From: Ruegeria sp. SCSIO 43209
GTDB lineage: Bacteria > Pseudomonadota > Alphaproteobacteria > Rhodobacterales > Rhodobacteraceae
Direction of reading: 5' to 3'
Length of the DNA: 64,000 bases
NCBI RefSeq assembly: GCF_019904295.1
Contig: NZ_CP065359.1
Span: 2,319,001 to 2,383,000, forward strand
The notes under the pieces are model-generated. The model ran no database searches. It had not been told where the DNA came from and saw only the letters and a program-made list of their open reading frames with translations. The translations under genes and the position numbers were made by a program. Positions 61,898 to 64,000 of the stretch are shown here, one piece after another (the first letter of the stretch is position 1; every line of letters starts with the position of its first letter).

Positions 61898-62602
61898 TTG
61901 AGCATCCGCAAGAAAATCGCAGACAGCGAAGCCGTGCTGAACTGGGTCGCGCGACGGATCGCAAGCTATATCCGATTGGTGCATCGCAACACACGCTGGC
62001 AGCGCATCGGTTACGAAGAACTGGATCAACTGGCAGAACAGGGCGAACCGGTCATCGTGGTGCTGTGGCACCAGAGACTGGCACAATCGCCATATTTCTT
62101 CCCACTGGACAAGGGCCGCATCTGCTCGATCACTTCGGCAGCGCGCGCGGGCAGCATGGTGGGGCGAGTGCAGAAGCTGTTCGGGATGGATACAATTGCA
62201 ATGTCCAGCCGCAAGCGCCACGTCGCCTTGTCGCGGGAAGTGCTGGGTAAGATGAAACAGGGTATCTCGATCGGCATTGCCGCCGACGGCCCTCGCGGAC
62301 CCGAGCGGGTATCCTCGACTGTACCGCTGGTCTGGGCTCGCACATCAGGTAAACGAGTTTTCGGCATCACCTATTCCGCGCGGCACGGGTGCGAAGCCGG
62401 AACTTGGGATCGTCTGCTGATGCCTCGCCCCTGGCGCAACGACGGCGTGTTTCTGTGCCGCGAATGGACCGATCCAGTTCCACGCAAGGCCAGCGAAGAG
62501 CAGATTGAGGCCCTTCGTCTGAGCCTTGAGCAGCATATGAACGACATCACCGCCGAGGCCGACCGGATGGTCGGGCGTGAGCCATGGGCAAAGCGCATGT
62601 GA
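61898..62602 (+). CDS. Lysophospholipid acyltransferase-like protein (DUF374)
   Basis: A 234-aa protein of the DUF374/LPLAT type. RIGYEELDQLAEQGEPVIVVLWHQRL (His in WHQRL) and SITSAARAGSMVGRVQKLFG follow near residues 45-90, then GIAADGPRGPERV near 130. It is probably an acyltransferase acting on lipid A or another glycolipid. Start TTG 61898 lies nine bases after AGGAGG; a more upstream TTG (61805) would add residues without similarity. It converges with the small gene at 62637. Confidence 0.83.
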   Translation: MSIRKKIADSEAVLNWVARRIASYIRLVHRNTRWQRIGYEELDQLAEQGEPVIVVLWHQRLAQSPYFFPLDKGRICSITSAARAGSMVGRVQKLFGMDTIAMSSRKRHVALSREVLGKMKQGISIGIAADGPRGPERVSSTVPLVWARTSGKRVFGITYSARHGCEAGTWDRLLMPRPWRNDGVFLCREWTDPVPRKASEEQIEALRLSLEQHMNDITAEADRMVGREPWAKRM

Positions 62603-62636
62603 ACCCAGAAACCGGCGTGAAACGACTTTTGCGCCG

Positions 62637-62858
62637 TTAGGCCGCGTCTGCGCTGGTTTTGACCGAGGTCGCTCCTCTCGCCATGCTGTCCGACATTTCA
62701 GCAAGCTTGATATCAAATCGCTTGCGCTCTCGGCAAAAGTCGCTGATTTTGCACTCAACTTCCTGTTCGTCGTCACCGAGAACAGCGGCTCTCATATCGT
62801 CCAAATCCTTGCTGTGAAGGATTTGCGTTCCATAGTTTAGAAATTCAAAACCAAACAT
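62637..62858 (-). CDS. Small hypothetical protein downstream of EF-Tu
   Basis: A 73-aa charged protein that I do not recognise (MFGFEFLNYGTQILHSKDLDDM... CKISDFCRERKRFDIKLAEMSDS). It starts at ATG 62858 after GGGAGACTAAG, a good ribosome-binding site; the frame extends to 62903 without support. It lies about 270 bases downstream of EF-Tu, beyond its terminator hairpins. Coding is supported only by the ribosome-binding site and an intact frame. Confidence 0.5.
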   Translation of the reverse strand: MFGFEFLNYGTQILHSKDLDDMRAAVLGDDEQEVECKISDFCRERKRFDIKLAEMSDSMARGATSVKTSADAA

Positions 62859-63057
62859 CTTAGTCTCCCCTGATCGCCGGGACGCGCTTGATTTGCGCGT
62901 CACCTTTGCTGTTGCAATAGAGAGCTGGGAGTTCAGTCTTCGTTTGGAGTGGACGGTAGATTAAGAATGCGAGATCGACAGCTGTTTTGTTCAATGAACT
63001 CAGCTTGCCCGAGATCATTCGACGAATAATCTCAATGCGCCGAGAAGATTGGATGAG

Positions 63058-63085
63058 AAAAGGCCGCCCCATGTGGAGCGGCCTT
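63058..63085 (-). terminator. Intrinsic terminator of the tuf gene (second hairpin)
   Basis: AAGGCCGC (63060-63067) and GCGGCCTT (63078-63085) form an 8-bp stem, and on the minus strand the stem is followed by a run of U (AAAA on the plus strand at 63058-63061). It lies about 43 bases after the EF-Tu stop codon. Confidence 0.8.
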
Positions 63086-63102
63086 CTTTAGTTCACCGAT
63101 TT

Positions 63103-63120
63103 GTCGGGCCAAAGCCCGAC
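63103..63120 (-). terminator. Hairpin directly after the tuf stop codon
   Basis: GTCGGGC (63103-63109), loop CAAA, then GCCCGAC (63114-63120) form a perfect 7-bp stem eight bases after the tuf stop codon. Together with the hairpin at 63058 it forms a tandem terminator. Confidence 0.65.
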
Positions 63121-63128
63121 TACCGTGA

Positions 63129-64000
63129 TTACTCGATGATTTTCGAGACGACGCCGGCGCCGACGGTGCGGCCGCCTTCGCGGATCGCAAAGCGCAGGCC
63201 GTCTTCCATCGCGATCGGGGCGATCAGCTCAACGGTGAAGCCGACGTTGTCGCCGGGCATAACCATCTCGGTGCCAGCCGCCAGGGTCACGGTGCCGGTC
63301 ACGTCAGTTGTACGGAAGTAGAACTGCGGACGGTAGTTCGCGAAGAACGGAGTATGACGACCGCCTTCTTCCTTGGTCAGGATGTAGGCTTCGGCTTCGA
63401 ACTTGGTGTGCGGTGTAACCGAACCCGGCTTACACAGAACCTGGCCACGCTCAACGCCGTCACGGTCGATACCGCGCAGCAGGGCGCCGATATTGTCGCC
63501 CGCTTCACCGCGATCCAGCAGCTTGCGGAACATTTCAACACCGGTACAGGTGGTTTTCTGAGTGTCACGGATGCCGACGATTTCGATCTCGTCGCCAACA
63601 TTGATCACGCCACGCTCAACACGACCGGTCACAACAGTACCACGGCCCGAGATCGAGAACACGTCTTCAACCGGCATCAGGAACGGCTTGTCGACTTCAC
63701 GCTCAGGGGTGTCGATGTAGTCATCAACAGCCGCCATCAGTTCCTTGATCTTCTCTTCGCCGATTTCCGGGTTGTTGCCTTCCATCGCGGCCAGAGCCGA
63801 ACCTGCGATGATCGGAATATCGTCGCCGGGGTATTCGTAGCTGGACAGCAGTTCGCGAACTTCCATCTCAACCAGTTCCAGCAGCTCTTCGTCGTCAACC
63901 TGGTCAACTTTGTTCATGAACACGACCATCTTCGGGATGCCAACCTGGCGGCCCAGCAGGATGTGCTCGCGGGTCTGCGGCATTGGGCCGTCAGCGGCGT
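63129..64000 (-). CDS. tuf: Elongation factor Tu, C-terminal part
   Basis: EF-Tu, the GTPase that delivers aminoacyl-tRNA to the ribosome. About 290 residues are visible and the N-terminus lies beyond the right edge. [15 protein letters not shown] is at the edge, with the G4 motif MNKVDQVDD and [15 protein letters not shown] after it. Domains 2 and 3 are complete, ending with [11 protein letters not shown]. In-frame ATG 63983 is internal, not the start. Confidence 0.97.
   Translation of the reverse strand, partial: AADGPMPQTREHILLGRQVGIPKMVVFMNKVDQVDDEELLELVEMEVRELLSSYEYPGDDIPIIAGSALAAMEGNNPEIGEEKIKELMAAVDDYIDTPEREVDKPFLMPVEDVFSISGRGTVVTGRVERGVINVGDEIEIVGIRDTQKTTCTGVEMFRKLLDRGEAGDNIGALLRGIDRDGVERGQVLCKPGSVTPHTKFEAEAYILTKEEGGRHTPFFANYRPQFYFRTTDVTGTVTLAAGTEMVMPGDNVGFTVELIAPIAMEDGLRFAIREGGRTVGAGVVSKIIE

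Noticed and set aside
62860..63072. 70-codon minus-strand frame between tuf and the 73-aa gene
   Set aside because: Its first ATG lies within the tuf terminator hairpin and no ribosome-binding site is visible; inner starts are equally unsupported.
1..64000. CRISPR arrays, insertion sequences, prophage genes
   Set aside because: No regularly spaced repeats, transposase or phage structural genes were seen.

Overview
The window looks like a chromosome segment of a marine alphaproteobacterium of the Roseobacter group (Rhodobacterales). This rests on gene content: two TRAP transporter operons, a dihydroxypropanesulfonate/sulfolactate pathway, a DddQ-type DMSP lyase, an aglEFGAK alpha-glucoside operon, the carboxyspermidine route to spermidine, and G+C-rich genes packed with start/stop overlaps. 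The genus cannot be fixed from the sequence alone.

Layout. 1-4948: the N-terminal part of a GMC oxidoreductase, divergent from a TRAP operon and an IclR regulator. 5235-14386: a LacI regulator with two operator-like palindromes, a 63-aa membrane peptide, a second TRAP operon, an HpsN-type dehydrogenase, an SDR, a medium-chain dehydrogenase and SuyAB. Together these would import 2,3-dihydroxypropane-1-sulfonate, convert it to sulfolactate, and split that to pyruvate and sulfite. 14550-21719: a UspA protein, an AraC regulator, a secreted hydrolase, two secreted NTF2-like proteins, two SDRs, a LysR regulator and a quinone oxidoreductase. 21727-26765: an RpiR regulator divergent from an operon with a dehydrogenase, DddQ (all metal ligands present), an enolase-superfamily enzyme and an aminotransferase. 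26762-35669: aglEFGAK divergent from aglR and a GH1 beta-glucosidase.

35704-42208: an iron region with a DUF2796 protein, two imelysins, bfd, bfr, a di-heme oxidoreductase and a DUF1513 protein. Two copies of a CTATTTC-N5-GAAATNG element lie upstream of its two transcription units. 42311-47529: speA, carboxyspermidine dehydrogenase, carboxyspermidine decarboxylase and agmatinase, a complete arginine-to-spermidine operon. 47526-50194: an HD-domain protein with a six-ligand set like diiron oxygenases, its divergent LysR regulator, and a solitary LptF/G-type permease.

50267-61451 is the most unusual part. It is a compact minus-strand cluster: a SAM-cyclase-AAA-TPR signalling protein, a bicovalent-FAD (BBE-type) oxidase, a protein resembling the N-terminal half of LodA/GoxA quinoprotein oxidases, a protein that fuses a LodA C-terminal-like segment (with the cofactor-type Trp motif) to a ferritin-like domain, a radical SAM/SPASM enzyme, and a LodB/QhpG-like flavoprotein. 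I read it as a split, ferritin-fused tryptophylquinone-type oxidase with two maturation enzymes. This is inference from motifs. It begins just beyond the 3' end of tRNA-Trp.

61680-64000: tRNA-Trp, a DUF374 acyltransferase, a 73-aa protein and the C-terminal part of EF-Tu with two downstream hairpins. No stretch longer than 300 bases lacks a gene; the longest gaps (4949-5234 and 62859-63128) hold nothing I can name apart from the EF-Tu hairpins. No CRISPR array, insertion sequence, integrase or rRNA gene was seen.
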